DNA of 64,000 nucleotides from Trochalopteron elliotii (taxonomy: Eukaryota; Chordata; Aves; Passeriformes; Leiothrichidae): NCBI GenBank assembly GCA_024734555.1, contig JANPWX010000029.1, forward strand, positions 1,989,536-2,053,535, read 5' to 3'. The notes beneath the pieces are model-generated. The model was not told the DNA's origin and did no database searches. It was given only the letters and a program-made list of their open reading frames with translations. Position 1 is the first letter of the stretch; every line of letters starts with the position of its first letter. Of the stretch, positions 12,069 through 25,015 are shown one piece after another. Made by a program: the position numbers and the translations under genes.

Positions 12069-14566
12069 AACAAACCTCTTATAACAAAACTAGGAAGCAA
12101 CGAGAAGTTTATTTAAAGAAGAAACCAATAAATATTGTCACTGCTACTGTAAAAAAGTGGGGAAGGTCCATAAACATTGAACAATATGTTGAATTCTCAT
12201 TCTTTCATTTAAAGAATTATAGGGTTTTTTTATGAATTCAAGAATTTTGCAGTTAAACTGCAAAAGGTAGGAGCCAGTGAGATGAGTTACCCAAAGTATG
12301 GTTTATTTTCCTTTTGAAGTAAACTTTTATATTTTTTAGTGTCAAAACAACTGGTGACATGACTGGAGCCTCTGCTGCAGTGATTGACATAAAAAATGTG
12401 AAAAAGGAATGATTGCACACTGCCTTTTACCTGTATGGAAAATATTTAGCATGAAATTAGCAAATGGTAGATCTAAAATCAGCAAAAATCCATCTCACAT
12501 ACATTCAGGATTTCTTGTCCCTGGACTTTGGAGATCCTAAGAGTTTACACTGGTTCAGAGCCAGACTTAAGGAGCTGATGGAAGGAAAACCAACCGGAGC
12601 TGTTGAATAAAATTGTCGGGAAATCGGAGGGGCAAGCTCCTGGAGTTACAGAGGATATTCTCAAGTATTACTTTCATGTATTTATTCCAGTTTTATACTT
12701 TTCCCTGGGCTAGAGAAGCGATAAAATATCTTTGATAGATTCTCTACAGGTTGTACTTACATTCTTTATCAAAGAGTCCTGAGAATAGTTTTGTTTCAAA
12801 GCTATAGGTGATCTCATTATAGAGGCTGAGCAGATATTTGGTAAAGTTTGAGATAGAAATCTTGTTCTTCATATCTTTTTTCCCCAGGAAAAACCACAGT
12901 GAAGCAGTGAGCTTGTCTTCTTGTGAGTTGTGTGTCAGTTCTTAGCTCTTCAAAATTGTTTACAGGCACAGATGACAAATAAGATCTTACCAACTAAATT
13001 ACTTGAAAACTGTAATTTGATTCTTTTCACTAGTAGAACTTGCTGTAGAAAGACAAGAGAGATCAGTAAGTAAAAGTAGGTTTAAAGGTGGTTGAGGCTC
13101 ATCAATTAATTAACTTGCCATAGCAATTTAAAAACAAACAATAATTCTTAAGAGTGAAGAACATAAATGAATAATGAGGAAAGCAGATGCTGAAGTTATA
13201 ACTTCAAGAGCTTTGTTTTGTTTTGTGAGTTGCTGCTATTGCTAGAACACTGATCTCAATCATTTTCTTTGTATTTTTAGGAGCTTCCTTGGTTTTAAAT
13301 GAGCAATGAGCTACAGTGTTAGAGACAGGCAGGATGTTATAGTGTCTGTGGAATATTCAGGCTGTTGGAAAAAATCAAGAGCAGCTACCTTTAGTTTTTC
13401 CCTAATTCTACAAAAGAAGCAGGAAATTAGTAGAGTCAGAAAACTGGTTGACTTATCCTTTCTTTACACTTTCAAGCTGAAAAATTTTCTCCCACAATAA
13501 GGAGAAAAAATATTTTTATGGAATTACTTATACGATTTAAACTGGTTTTAGTCTTCTCCATAAAGTTTTTATTCATGCAGTTTTGTCTGGTGCCAAAAGT
13601 GAGGAGAAAAAGCAGTGGGTGCCTTAATTGAAGTTCTGAGTGGTTTTAGTACAGTGCATGTGGTCTGCTCCACATTTTAAACTTTGTGCCTGACAGCTTC
13701 TGTTGTAAAATTTCATTCATGTGGATTTTTCCACCATATTTATGTAAGGATAACCAGTTTAGAGATTTAATTTTGTTTTTAGTAGTGGGGTTACTGGTCT
13801 TTCCAGGTGTTAAGTTTTTGATCTAAAAACACAGAGTGAAGTTTTGTGTGTGAGAGCATGTTTCCATGTTTGCATGGAAAAGGTATTAAAGAAAGAGAAA
13901 GCAACTGTAGAGAACCTTCAGCCTGCTTGAAGCTTTTCTTAATTTTTAAGAAATTATTCCCATGAGAGTTGTGACTTATATCTCCATGATTATTAAATCA
14001 TGACTCCTAGCTGAGTCATTGGTCTGTATGGGGCTACTGAACCATTCCTAACAGCACAAAGTAATTGTTGTGGAATTGACCTTTACTTCAAAAGACAAAG
14101 TAAAACTGGAAGGAAGAAAGCTGGGAAGTTTAACTAGAGTTCTACTTTTTGTGTGAGTCAATGACCATGTTGAATTAAGAGGCAGTTATGAATATTTTAG
14201 ATGTTAGGGCTTGGCTGTTCAGGGGAGTTTGAGGAGATTTATCAAAATTACCAGATACGTAGTGGCATGATCTTAATGTGATATTGTGAAATTGATTGAC
14301 ACTCCTACGTAGACATAATCATTTGGACTTAATAGAGCTGATTTAATTCTTTTGGGAGATAAGACTAATAGAAATCATTTAATTTGACTTAAATAAATCT
14401 ACTTGAAATTTAGGTTCAGTTAACTTTGACTTCATAGTTATAACAGACTTCTACACAAAGAAGTAGACACATCTCTGCACTCTAAGTGCTGATCTGAATT
14501 ATGTATGTCCCTGTGATTCTTATGGTAGAAAGACATCCCAATGCTTTGAGTACTCCATAGGAAATG

Positions 14567-14579
14567 AAAAAAAAAAAAA
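14567..14579. repeat. A13 homopolymer
   Basis: A run of 13 A lies in otherwise unique sequence. No retroelement body was recognised upstream, so I call it simple sequence and not a retroposon tail. Confidence 0.7.
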
Positions 14580-16144
14580 GTGTAAGTATTTTTCATTTTA
14601 ATTTCTGTGTTGTTGTGTAGATAAATACTTGCTTTATTCTCTGTAAAAGGCATGGATAGTGCCCTTGGAAAACCCAGCTCCTGGTCCAGTGGATCTGTTG
14701 CTGGTCATACTGGTAACATTTAGGAAGTTTTAAATTGCATTGCGAGTCAAAACTTCTTCTGCCTCCCATTTTCTAACCTTACCTTTGGGCTGAGGAAAGG
14801 GAAAATGGTGTATTTGCTGTGCAGTTCACTGAAATAAAATATACTTTCAGATGTCCTTGAACTGCATTAGAGCATTTTCCTTTGTAGTGTTTGTCAATTC
14901 TGCAGGAATGTTGGGTGGTGTGTTAGCATATTATTATTTGTGGAAGTATACTCTTAAATATGTCTTGTGGGTGTTTTGCATTGGAGTATAATTGTGCTTG
15001 AGAGCTGCCAGTACAGTCTGAAGGTAAAGCTTTTTAAGCCTAATTGAGCCATTGAATGTGCTTTGGAGGAGAGAGAACCGAACACAACTTTCACAAAAGA
15101 TCAAACAAAACACTGGATGTAAAATGTGCAGTAGAACATAATAGAGTAATACAGCAGAGAGTAATTGTGTCAAGACAATATGGGAAAAGAAAAATTGTGT
15201 GGCCTTTTTGTTGCAGAATGGTTCTTATTCCCATGCCTTTGTGCACGACTTTTGTGTATTACTGATTTTTTTTCTAACTGGAGGTGGTGTGAGCAGACAT
15301 TGAGTACTGCACTTGTTACATCTGCCCACCAGGCATGTCTGAAGTATTGGGGTAGAATGTGAAGGAGAAAAATCCCTGTTTTTTTGAGGGCCAAGTAGAG
15401 CATTGAACTGTCTGGTACTGAGAGAATCTTCTGTCGGTTGCTCCAGGGTTTGTCCTATTCCTCACTAATCATAACAATGAGCAATAATCATTGAGCAAAT
15501 AACAATGAAAATATACTGAGGAACCAACACTAGAGAAACTCTGCTCACAGCAGTGGTCAGTAAAGAGAAATCAGAGACATTTGGGACAGCTCTCAGCCAC
15601 ACAGGTATGACAGGAAAGGAGCAAGGGTTTATTAGTGGATGTTTTTGTGTAAATGTAGGGAGGGAGGGAAAACAGCTTGAGAAATTCAGGCTATTTATTT
15701 GTAAGGCTTTTTTTCAAGGTTTCTGAAGTGCTACTTTATAAAAATAAACCAGCTTTTTATTGTATATTACTAGTAAAAATTGGGTTATGTCACTTTGATA
15801 AATAGGAGAGGAAAAATGAGAACAGAGCTTAGGATAATATTTAGGCTCTGGTCATATTTAATGTTCCACAGTTACTTTCTAGATCAATGTTGACTGAGAG
15901 ACATAAGACCTATGGGTGGAGGAAGCAACTCTTATAAAATATAAGGAAGTTTTCATATGTACAAGAACCCCCAAACAACCCAACGATGTGCTATCGTCTT
16001 AAAGGGTGGAGAGCATCTTACATGATTTGTTGCCAAACTTTTAGTGTTGCTGATTGGAAAATGCTAAACAAAAAAATGCAGAATACCTTTGAACTAATGA
16101 GACTGGGGATTTATAGTGCATAGCAGGAAGCATATATTTAAATT

Positions 16145-16609
16145 ATGAAAGGGAGAATTTCAAAGGAAGGAAACAACTGGGAATGGAGAGAGAGAGAGAG
16201 AGGAGTGATGCTTATTCCTGGATTGCTGATGGCTGTGAGGAGTTGCTTGGACAGCTCAAAAGAGGGACTAGAACTAAGAGCAAGAGGATATTTGGTGGAC
16301 AGCCTCTTTCCCAGGACAAAGATATGTCCTGTGGGGCCCAGGTGTGCTCTGCACTGGGATCCTGAGGGGCAGAACCTCTGGCTGCTGGTGTCCAGAGGTG
16401 CCTCCCAACTGTGGGGGGGAATGGATCTCCTCAGAGTGGTAAGTTCCCCGGGAGGCTGTTGGGCTGGGAGGGAATTTAGAGAAATATTTACAATATGCAG
16501 AAGGCAAGGAGCTGGTCTGAACTGTCTGTGTTCCTCATGGGAGAGTGATCAGGAATTGCAGTGGCTGCTGTCAAAAGGTGCTGCCGGGATTTGTACTGGT
16601 ATCTAAAAT
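16145..16609 (+). other. GC-richer patch with 153-codon open frame (gene not established)
   Basis: The patch is visibly richer in G and C than its flanks. An ATG at 16145 (A at -3) opens a frame of 153 codons, of which the first 98 reach GTG/GTAAGT, a near-consensus 5' splice site at 16439, exactly in phase 0. The early part is translated through a GA microsatellite (the peptide contains RERER). No domain, signal peptide or known family is recognisable, and the composition (W, G, C, R) is typical of a frame read from GC-rich non-coding DNA. A GC-rich retroelement or LTR remnant is an alternative. I do not annotate a CDS. Confidence 0.3.
16186..16202. repeat. (GA)n microsatellite
   Basis: A GAGAGA tract of about 8 dinucleotide units, all purine on the plus strand. 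It lies inside the open frame that starts at 16145, so length changes here would shift that frame. This is one reason to doubt that the frame is a conserved CDS. Confidence 0.8.
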
Positions 16610-19518
16610 CACCTCTATCAGCTTTGGCTTTTGGCTGAAACTGGGGCTTGAGACAGCAAACCAAAAACTGCTACTCACTCATCTTTGAAAGGCAAGGACA
16701 GAAAATAGGTTTATTTCTCCCTGCCAGTTACTGTGGGAGGGGTTGTATTTTAAGGGAATGTATGGGAGGAGCACAGGAAATTCACACAGGTTTTACCTTT
16801 CCGGATATAACTGTGGTTTCTGATAGGGACTAAAATTAACTTAAAGTTCTATAGATTTACTTACAAAAGATTTTCTTTTCCTAATTTTTGGTAAAGCCAA
16901 AGATTGTAGGTCATAGTCTGCTCTTTCCTGTCTGATAATTGTGAAATCCATTACTATCCCTTCAAGATGTTTTTTTATAAAAGGCTGTACTAAATCTGAA
17001 TAAAAGCCTAATAAGTAGATTAGTTAGAATAGTCCTCCTGAGGATGGTTGATTCCAAGTGTAGCTGCTAGAGATAACCCTAAATGCAATTAGGTTTAACT
17101 CCCTGTGAGTGTCAAAGGAAGGTAATACCCACGGAGACTTCCCTTCAGATGACAGTATTTTAAAGTGTCTTAACATTTAAATATTCTTTCCTATGAGCAT
17201 TGGTGACAAATTTCTTTTTTTTTTATTTTAATTGTTGGAGAAACAGTGCTTGGTAGCTTGAGCTTAAGCCATTAATTTTAGGTGCTTCCCATAAAGAGGG
17301 ATGGTTCAGCTTCCTTGGGTGAACAGTTTGTTGTCCTCATCTGTGTCCTTTGTCAGGATTAAATATCCCAAGGTGGCCACAGACAGGTGAAAGAGAAAGT
17401 AGCAGATTCAGTAACATACACAAGCTTAAAGGGTAACATGATAAAATGTCAATAAATGAATTGTCAATGAATCAATTCTGGTTTTCCTCATAAAAGAGAA
17501 ATGAAAGCTAAAGCTTGTATTAAAACAGAAATAGAGACATTAAAGATTTTGTAACTGAGTATTACAGGTGGAATATAACAGAAATAGTATAATTACAAAC
17601 TGCTAAAATGGTTTTATTTAGCTGTAAGTACTGCAGAAGAATTGCAATGTTTTTGAGTTTGGTTCCATTTTGACATAGAAAAAGAAAAGGAAAAATTGTT
17701 AGTGAAACAATTCTGTTACTTCCTCATTGATGTATTCCTGCGTGTGGATGTGTTTAGTTATATTTAATTTCTTCCATTTTTAAAATATGAAAATAATATC
17801 AACTTTTAATATGTTGTTTCAGGAAAAAATTGCTGGTAACACCAAAACAAGAAATTTGCAATGATTTTTTTATCTACCAGCATTTTTACATTGATATCCA
17901 CAGTGCTTTGCCCTTCACATTTCTTTGCCTGACTTGTATGCTGTTCTTTGAATTATCTTTCTTGATAAGTGTTCCTGAGAATCTTTTTCTTCCTTTCTTA
18001 AATCAAAAGTCTGTACCATCAAAACAAAGCTGAACTAATTAGATGTGAGCCAAAGTACCAAAAAATGTCCTATAGTTGTAGCTTATCAAAATTTAACTTC
18101 ATGTGTAGCAGGGAGACATTGAGCCACTTCAGTAAATTCTGCCTGGTTTTTATTGTTTGTAACTTGTCCCTTGAAATTCTCTTTCCCCCAACGCCAGAGA
18201 AGTAAGACTCAGGAGCTGTCATTCTCTCACGTTATTCCACTTGAAGCAAATTATTTTTGCTCCTAACAAATAGCTAATTTGTTGTCTAGCATGCAAAGTG
18301 ATTTATTTTCTATTGTCTTGGTCAGCCTTTTTATTTGTGTCAATGTGTTGCCTTTTTTCTTTGCATATAATAAATTGCTGTGTTTACAGAGCACATTTTC
18401 ACTGTTGATTTGTTTGAGTGTTGGGTGAAAGATTAAATTATTATCTTATAAATATTATGAAGGATTTGAATGTGAGATGCACCAAGTAAAATTATTTTCC
18501 GGTGAAAACTTACAGACAGTGAAAACAAGAATTAGTGACCGTGCATTAATTATTGGGCTTCTTGTCTTGCTGGTTTTTGCAAGAAAAATCATGTAAATTA
18601 ATACAAATAGGTTCCATGTTTCCTGATTACTACATCTGAAAATTTTCCTGATGTTATTATGAAATTCAGTAATAAATTTCAATGGACTTCGAGTTTTTCA
18701 AATGTAAGAGGACTCCCTGATTATGTCATGTTTTCAAAATCCAGGGTTATTTTAGTTCTTTTCTTTTTAGTCTAAGAGAAAGTAGATTAAAAAATAAAGG
18801 GTTTTTTTCTATGTATGTATTAAAATCTGTTTTCCTAAAGCTAGAGAGTTTTTGAGACAAAAAAGAAAAAAAAAATCTCCTTGCAGCAATAGAGTTTCAC
18901 TGGTTCTGAATTGAGATGCTGCAGAATGAGCTTGATTATGTTGAGAGTCAATGTAAAAGTCATAATGCTACTGCAATAAAAAGAAATTATTTATTACAGC
19001 TGAAAGTGTTCATTTTCCAAATGTATCTTAGCAGTCTGTTTTTAGAGAACAAAAATTATCTTTTAGAAGGAAGTAATGATATGTATTTGACTACAGGAGC
19101 AATGGATAAGTACACTGAAAATAAGTTAGTATGAACTTGAGCACCTCCTGTACAGCCTGTATGGAAACGCTGCTGGCCTTTGGGTTAAGTTCTCCCCAAA
19201 GAGAGATTTCAGAGAGATTTTTATGCACTCAGGGCCTTTTGTGGTTAATTATGCTGACAGTGGGTATATAGACTGCCTGCAAAGCAAGACTGCACCAAAC
19301 TACTGCTACCCAATCTGCCTTTTTATGTCATTGATAACAAGATAAAAGAATTCTTTACCTGTAGATAATATCAAGTAATGTATTTTACTTACCATTGAGG
19401 AATGCTTTGGGTGGGAGGAGGTAAAACATTGTAGTGGCCGTGTTGCACCAAAGGTGAATGGAATGGAAGAAAACAAGAAGAGCCATCTCTAAAATGTTAT
19501 TTGTTTTATTTCATTTAG
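16610..19518. other. Unique AT-rich non-coding sequence
   Basis: Nothing coding is evident. A good acceptor (pyrimidine-rich, TTTCAG) ends at 17822 and is followed 13 bases later by GCTG/GTAACA. If both were used they would form a 13-nt exon whose phase matches the candidate exon at 19519, but the donor is weak. On the minus strand near 19382-19394 a CAATG/GTAAGT donor motif follows a pyrimidine-rich AAAG by 12 bases. Both are chance-level signals. The rest is featureless A/T-rich DNA. Confidence 0.5.
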
Positions 19519-19602
19519 ATTTTCACACACACCTTTCTGAGAAATTGAAAGACAGACAGACAAGCTGGCAGCAGCTGGCTGAGACAAAGAACTCTCTAAT
19601 AC
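19519..19602 (+). CDS. Candidate internal coding exon, coiled-coil-like peptide (gene unknown)
   Basis: A strong 3' splice site (TTGTTTTATTTCATTTAG) precedes 84 nt that end at AATAC/GTAAGG, a good 5' splice site. Exactly one of the three plus-strand frames is open through the interval. The exon starts with two bases that complete a codon and ends with one base left over, so it is a phase 1-1 exon of 28 codon-equivalents that could be skipped without a frameshift. The peptide contains [13 protein letters not shown] then [13 protein letters not shown]. It is charged and helix-favouring with a Trp in a heptad-like context, as in spectrin-type or other coiled-coil proteins. I do not recognise the gene. 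One open frame in three over 84 nt is not rare by chance, so this remains a hypothesis. If it is real, most of the window is intron of that gene on the plus strand. Confidence 0.3.
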
Positions 19603-21587
19603 GTAAGGTTTTTTATTTTGCTTAAACTGTATTCTTTGTAAACTTAGAACCTAGTTTAGAACTTGTGTGTTGTGCAGTGTTTAATCTTGTTCTGTGTATG
19701 TTCTGCTTGTTTTGTGTTGTGGGATTTTGGTTGGTTGGTTTTTTTTCTTCCTGGGTATTTATATTCTGTTGAATAAACCTGATCTCTGCTACTGATTTTT
19801 ATCTCATTGTTGAGTATTACCTTCCTGGTTGGATTGAACTGATTTAGGGGTTTTTCACTGGGAGATGTGGCTGAGTGGTGAAGGAGCTGTTTTCCCTGAG
19901 CTGATGTAGGGCTCATTCCATGAGAGGAGGACAGCTCAGACATGGAAGAGATGCCAGATCTGGATAGTCACTGGCATAATTTTAAAACAGAATGCTACCT
20001 GCACCTGTATTTTCACAAAGACAATTGCATATGTTCCATTCCACTGGTAAAGGTTTGCATGGGACACAAGTTTCTTCAGAGACTCTTCCATCAGAGTTTT
20101 GAGTGAAAGATTTGACTCTGTTCGTCTTCAGTCTTGATTTGAATTTTTTTTGATCTAAGAGTAAGAGATTCAGACAGTCACACTTGATGTGTCCCTGAAG
20201 TTTTGTATCTTAGGGGCTGTGCAGAATAATCAGGGAGTTGTGTTGGGTTTGGTGGGTTTGTAGGGAATCGTGCTATCCTAGACTGAGGTTTTTGAAGTAC
20301 CACTGCTCCCCACACATTCACACTTGTGCTTCCCTGAGGGAAAAACTCCTTTTTTACTTTCTGAGAGGAAGAGGATGCTTGGGGAAAAAAAGCATGCAAT
20401 GCACTTTTTTAGCAAAAGAAAAAAATGCCAGGCTGTACTAATATAAATCAAAAGACATCTCAAGAAATTTTAGTACAACCATAATTACTCAGTGTCATCT
20501 TCCTCTTGATCTTTCTTGAATTCAAAAATTGTTTTCATTCATTGGATATGTGCACTTATACCAACTGTAGTGTCAGCATGTGCCCTTGCTAAATTAGCAA
20601 GAGCTGTTTTTGATAAAGCCTTTTGTCCTCAACTTGGCAAATTTTACCTTGTATTTGATTGCCTAATGAGATGAATTATGGATTTTGTTATTTTCTACCA
20701 TTGCACCTCTGACCTGGTACATACATGAAAGTTGCCTTTCTGTTTGGGCTTTTTTTTTTTAAGCACTTAAGTAAATGCTTTGCAAGATGAGGGCCCTAAC
20801 CAGGAATAATACTCTGCTTGCTTAATATTCAAATGAGACCAAGGTTTTCTCATTACCCTCATTTTCTGATGTACTTCTTTCCATAATTGCTTGATTTTTT
20901 GGTAAAAACTAGTGAATGGCCTTATTCTTTGAATCTCAAACAGTGTCTGGGCAAATACTGCAACAGTTTCTTAAATCAGATTCTGGAAAGTGCTGAGCAT
21001 TGGCCATTTCCTAGTTAATGCAGTCCATGAGTGTTCAGTGTGTTTTCAAACTGGAGATGAGGACTGTTGTGTTTTCTTGCTTCTTACAAGAGTGGAAGCC
21101 AGAGCTTTTGGTAGAGTAAATAAATTTCCATAGTGCTGATGTACAATGCTAAAAACTGCCCAAGGTGGTGTGTGTATGGTTGGTAATAAAGATTAAATTA
21201 ATGAAGAATGGAAATGATCCTGTACATATCTCTGCATTTCTGAAGCATTTGGGATTATTGGTGTTGCAGGAGGATTTTGGGACAGGTGAAGTGAGTGGGT
21301 TATGCTATTTAGGCTGTACTAAATCTCAAAGAATAATGCTTGAATGCATTTTCCAGGATCACAGAAAAGTTTTGCCTAACCAATTGCATCCAGCTGAACC
21401 ATGTGTTTCCTCATTTGAAGTTTTGAGGCTTTTATAGAAACAAAATATTATTTCTCTTTGGTTTACTCCTTTTTCCTTGCAATCTGATACTCTTCACAAT
21501 TCAAACCAATTTAATTGATATATTTCTTTCAAATTTTGGTACTGTGCTTGTTTGGGGCTCTAGAAATTAAAAAAAAAAAGTGAGAAT

Positions 21588-21620
21588 GTGTTAATAACTA
21601 TATTGTGTTAATAACTATAT
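21588..21620. repeat. Two-copy tandem repeat, 17-bp unit
   Basis: GTGTTAATAACTATATT is followed immediately by GTGTTAATAACTATAT. The two copies are identical over 16 bases, suggesting a recent slippage-type duplication. It follows an A-rich run. Confidence 0.8.
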
Positions 21621-22507
21621 CACAACTCAAAAATACTTGATAGCATTAATGCTTGCTACTAGCTTGATTTAACATGCATTTGAGAAAAGAATTGAACTGA
21701 GACAAGCAACAGAAAAACTCAGTACCTTTTATGACTTTTATGAGTCTAATTTCTTGGACATGCTAAATCTGATCTGAGTAATGAAATAGTTTGTTGAATG
21801 CTTTAAATGTGGTGAGAAAGGTGCAGTGAGCTTGTTGACCCAGATGTGCTGCCTGGTGGTATCAGCCAAACCTTTGATGTTAGTAATTCCAAGGACTTGA
21901 CCAAAAGCAAGCTTTATCTCTGCTCCTTTTAAACAGTGCCACAGGATTTTTTACATCAATCTGGATGCTGCCAAAAGCAGACAGATGGCACTAACCTTGG
22001 TTTAAAGCCTCAGCTGGCTGAGGATGCATCCAAAGAGTGTTGCAAAGCTTGCAGTGTGCCTGTTGTGTCAACAGAAGAGGACTCTTTGTATCACCATGGG
22101 TAGAGCCCTCAGACTTTGCATTTCAAAGGTGCCCAGTCCTCATGTGTGCTCATCTAGAGCACAGATTGCTTTGCAGTGCTCTGATAAAATGATGGGTTTC
22201 TTCATCTGCTCTGCCTTTGCTTTGCTGAGGTCACAGATGCCACTGGTGCAGCCACAAAAAAGGAGGTGAAGTGATGAAGATGGGTGTTAGAATGGTCAGT
22301 AATTCAGAAATACAAGCAGAAGGATTGTTGTCAGATCTGTGTTCTGACTCTGGAAAGAAAGAGAATAAAAATGTCTTATAGAAAGAATATCTCCCCTCAC
22401 TAGTGTTTGGAGCAGTCCTAAATCTCACCATTTCTGAGTACTTCCTTTCTGAAAGAAGATTTTTTTTGTAGATTTAAGAAACTGCAACAAACAACCCATC
22501 CTGACCA

Positions 22508-22527
22508 CCCCCCCCCCCCCCCCCCCC
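22508..22527. repeat. C20 homopolymer (G20 on the minus strand)
   Basis: There are 20 consecutive C residues, preceded by CTGACCA and followed by ACC and seven A. Long C/G homopolymers are much rarer than A/T runs in vertebrate DNA. The G strand can form G-quadruplex structure, and the exact length is likely to be unreliable in sequencing and polymorphic between individuals. Confidence 0.85.
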
Positions 22528-24990
22528 ACCAAAAAAATCTCAAATCTATGTCAAAATAAGAATTTAGAATTAAAAACAAAATCCAGCAAACAAAATAACC
22601 AGACCAGCCATGGTTTCTTTTCAGAGCTGTAAAATAATGCAAATAATGTAACAAAATTCCAGCGATTTATCAAAATAATTAATTTTTTTAAGCATTCCAC
22701 AAGTATGATGTGAGAATATATAAAGAAATGTAAAAGTGCTGCTTAGGGTATGATATGAATAGGACACTGAGAGGCCTCATTAAATGACAAAGGTAAAAGG
22801 GTCAGCTCCTGGTATAGTGTGTGCAAGTCAACCTGAACTGGAGTGCAGTAGAAGACTTGACAGGGAGGGAGGAAGGATTGACTCAGTCAAACCATATTTC
22901 AGGGCATTAACAGGGGATTTTTAGGTTCAAATTCCAGTGGATGTTCTTTCATAACTCCATTAGCAAGACCTGGGTTTGTCATTGGATTTTAGCAGTGATT
23001 TCTTTAAGCAGCCAAGTCTGGGTTGTGCAATTACTCTTCATGCAACTGTTTTATTAAGAAACTGTCAGCCAGAGAACGGAAACCACACAGCCAAAAGTGG
23101 GTGGTAAAATAAAATAGTGAAAATGTGGGAAATCCTGAGGGAGAAGTAAAACCCTCTTGCATAGGGGGTCCTAGAAGAAAACAAGCTGACTGACAGTTCT
23201 ACCAGGTGCTGCTTCTAGGAGCAATGTTACAGAATTTGTCTGAACAGCACCAGTATTGGAAATAAAAGATTGGAAATTTGCTTAAGAAACAACAGAGGTT
23301 GAGTGATAAAAGGCTGAGCTGCTGGCAAAACACTCAGATTTATTCAAATCGATCTCCTGTGTAATGCACCATGTCCTAAAAACTGGGAGCTACAAACAGA
23401 AGACATTTTATTTTAAGGAGTTCCATGACAGCTTATAAAAAATAGCTTTTCCACTTTTTGCATGAAGCTTCTACCTTAAAGATACTGATGAAATAGGTGA
23501 CAATTTTTAACACAAGCAGTGACAAAATAAACACCATCTGCTACTGTTGGCTTATTCCATAGTCTTCTCATGCTGGGTGATTTTATTTCACCTTTTTTCT
23601 GAAATAGTTAATGACACATCTGCTGTGTGGTGGAGGTGCATTTTTGGTGATTAAATGTGGACACAGGATCAGAGAAAACAGTAACAAAACTTTCTCAGGA
23701 AACTGAAGAAAATATTAGTGCCATAAGGAGCTAACAAACTAACTGTGTTGATAGCTTTTATTTATTTAATTTGACCTGGTTTTATTGTTGGATAAAAAAA
23801 TTCAAATTATATTTGTTCTTTCAACATTCATATTTATCATGGAAAGCTTCTCATTTGGCCTTTATTTTACCAAAGCAAAAACCTTGCCACTGTGACATTT
23901 GTAGTCGTCCAAGCAAGACTGGTTTTGTGGCACATCTGTGAGTCTGGGGATGTGGAGTCAGAGCAGGTTTGGGTGTCCTGGGGGATCAGGGTCAGGTTTG
24001 GTTACGTAGGAGAATATATTTAAGACAGCATAATGCACAGTGGGATCTGGAGGACAAAATAATGAGGTTTATCTCAAGTTCCAGTTGAAATCTGGACAAA
24101 ACAAAACTGTTCTTACCTGCAGAGCTCTTTGCTGTATAGAGTGTCTTTATTCTGTAAGAATACATCTTATCTTAAGTATCTTATCCTGTATGAATCCATC
24201 TCCCTCCCAAGCACCCTTATAGGGCCAAGTGTCCTTGTCTCGAGTCCCTGGTTTAGGCAAAGTTGTAATTCCTGATGGTTTTTGTCAGGCTTTGCTTCCT
24301 TCCCTTTGGCAGAGCTCGATGGTCCTGTGGGTTTGAAAATCCCTTTGGTGTGTCCCTGAAGAGCAATCTCTTTCCATCACCCCAGGATGTCCCAGTTCTC
24401 CCTTTTCAGTCAGCAAGGAGAATTCTTTGTGATGGGAATTCCGATTTAGCACTTTGCTGCAGAGGCATTAGCATAATGATCCACAAGAAATCCAAGCAAT
24501 TAGGCTGTTAAACCTGTGTTTACCGTGCCAAATCGTACCTCCCTGTGCTGTTACCAGTGTGAGTAGATTTTAATAAATCCAAAAAACTAAATGTCTGCAT
24601 CTCCGTGTGGATGGGTGGCTATTTATTTTTAATATTTAATATTGAATTTTAAGATGGAGATAGAAATTAAAGCCGTTAAAACCCTAGGGAAAAAAAACAC
24701 ATTTGGTTATATTGTTCTCTGGTAGGTGAAAAACCAGGGTGGGACTGCAAGAGACATGAATTCTGTCTCTGTCTAAAAGTTTCAAGTGAAAACAAATTCA
24801 TTGTCTTTCCTTCCTGCCACCAAGGTCTGTTTAGTGGTATGAAATCCTTGTCCTCGTTTTATGGTTTCATAAAACCACAGAAACTTAAGTTATGTAAGCA
24901 AAGCTGTATACAGTCCAAGAGGAAAATTACATCTGGAAAAAACCCCAACATGCTATAAATATTTTTAAAAGGAATTGCCTGGGATTTTGG

Positions 24991-25015
24991 GGTTTGTTTT
25001 GTTTTGTTTTGTTGA
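24991..25015. repeat. (TTTTG)n short tandem repeat
   Basis: GTTTG followed by repeated TTTTG units, about four in total. It is a simple pentanucleotide repeat, preceded by GGGATTTTGGGG. Confidence 0.75.

Larger units (their letters stand above)
10968..16144. other. Unique non-coding sequence
   Basis: I see no gene I can support. A 154-codon minus-strand frame at 11373-11837 has no recognisable domain, and its length is expected once or so by chance in a window of this size. The block contains the AT palindrome cluster at 12.0 kb, a 13-A run at 14567-14579, and a 32-codon open stretch ending at a CACAG/GTATGA donor-like site at 15603 without a convincing acceptor. On the minus strand near 14780-14800 a strong pyrimidine tract and CAG lie only 7 bases from an AAG/GTAAGG donor motif, too close for a normal exon. 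Confidence 0.55.

Noticed and set aside
22919..22940. GGTTCAAATTCC, resembling a tRNA B box
   Set aside because: No matching A box or cloverleaf at the required distance; a single short match is expected by chance.
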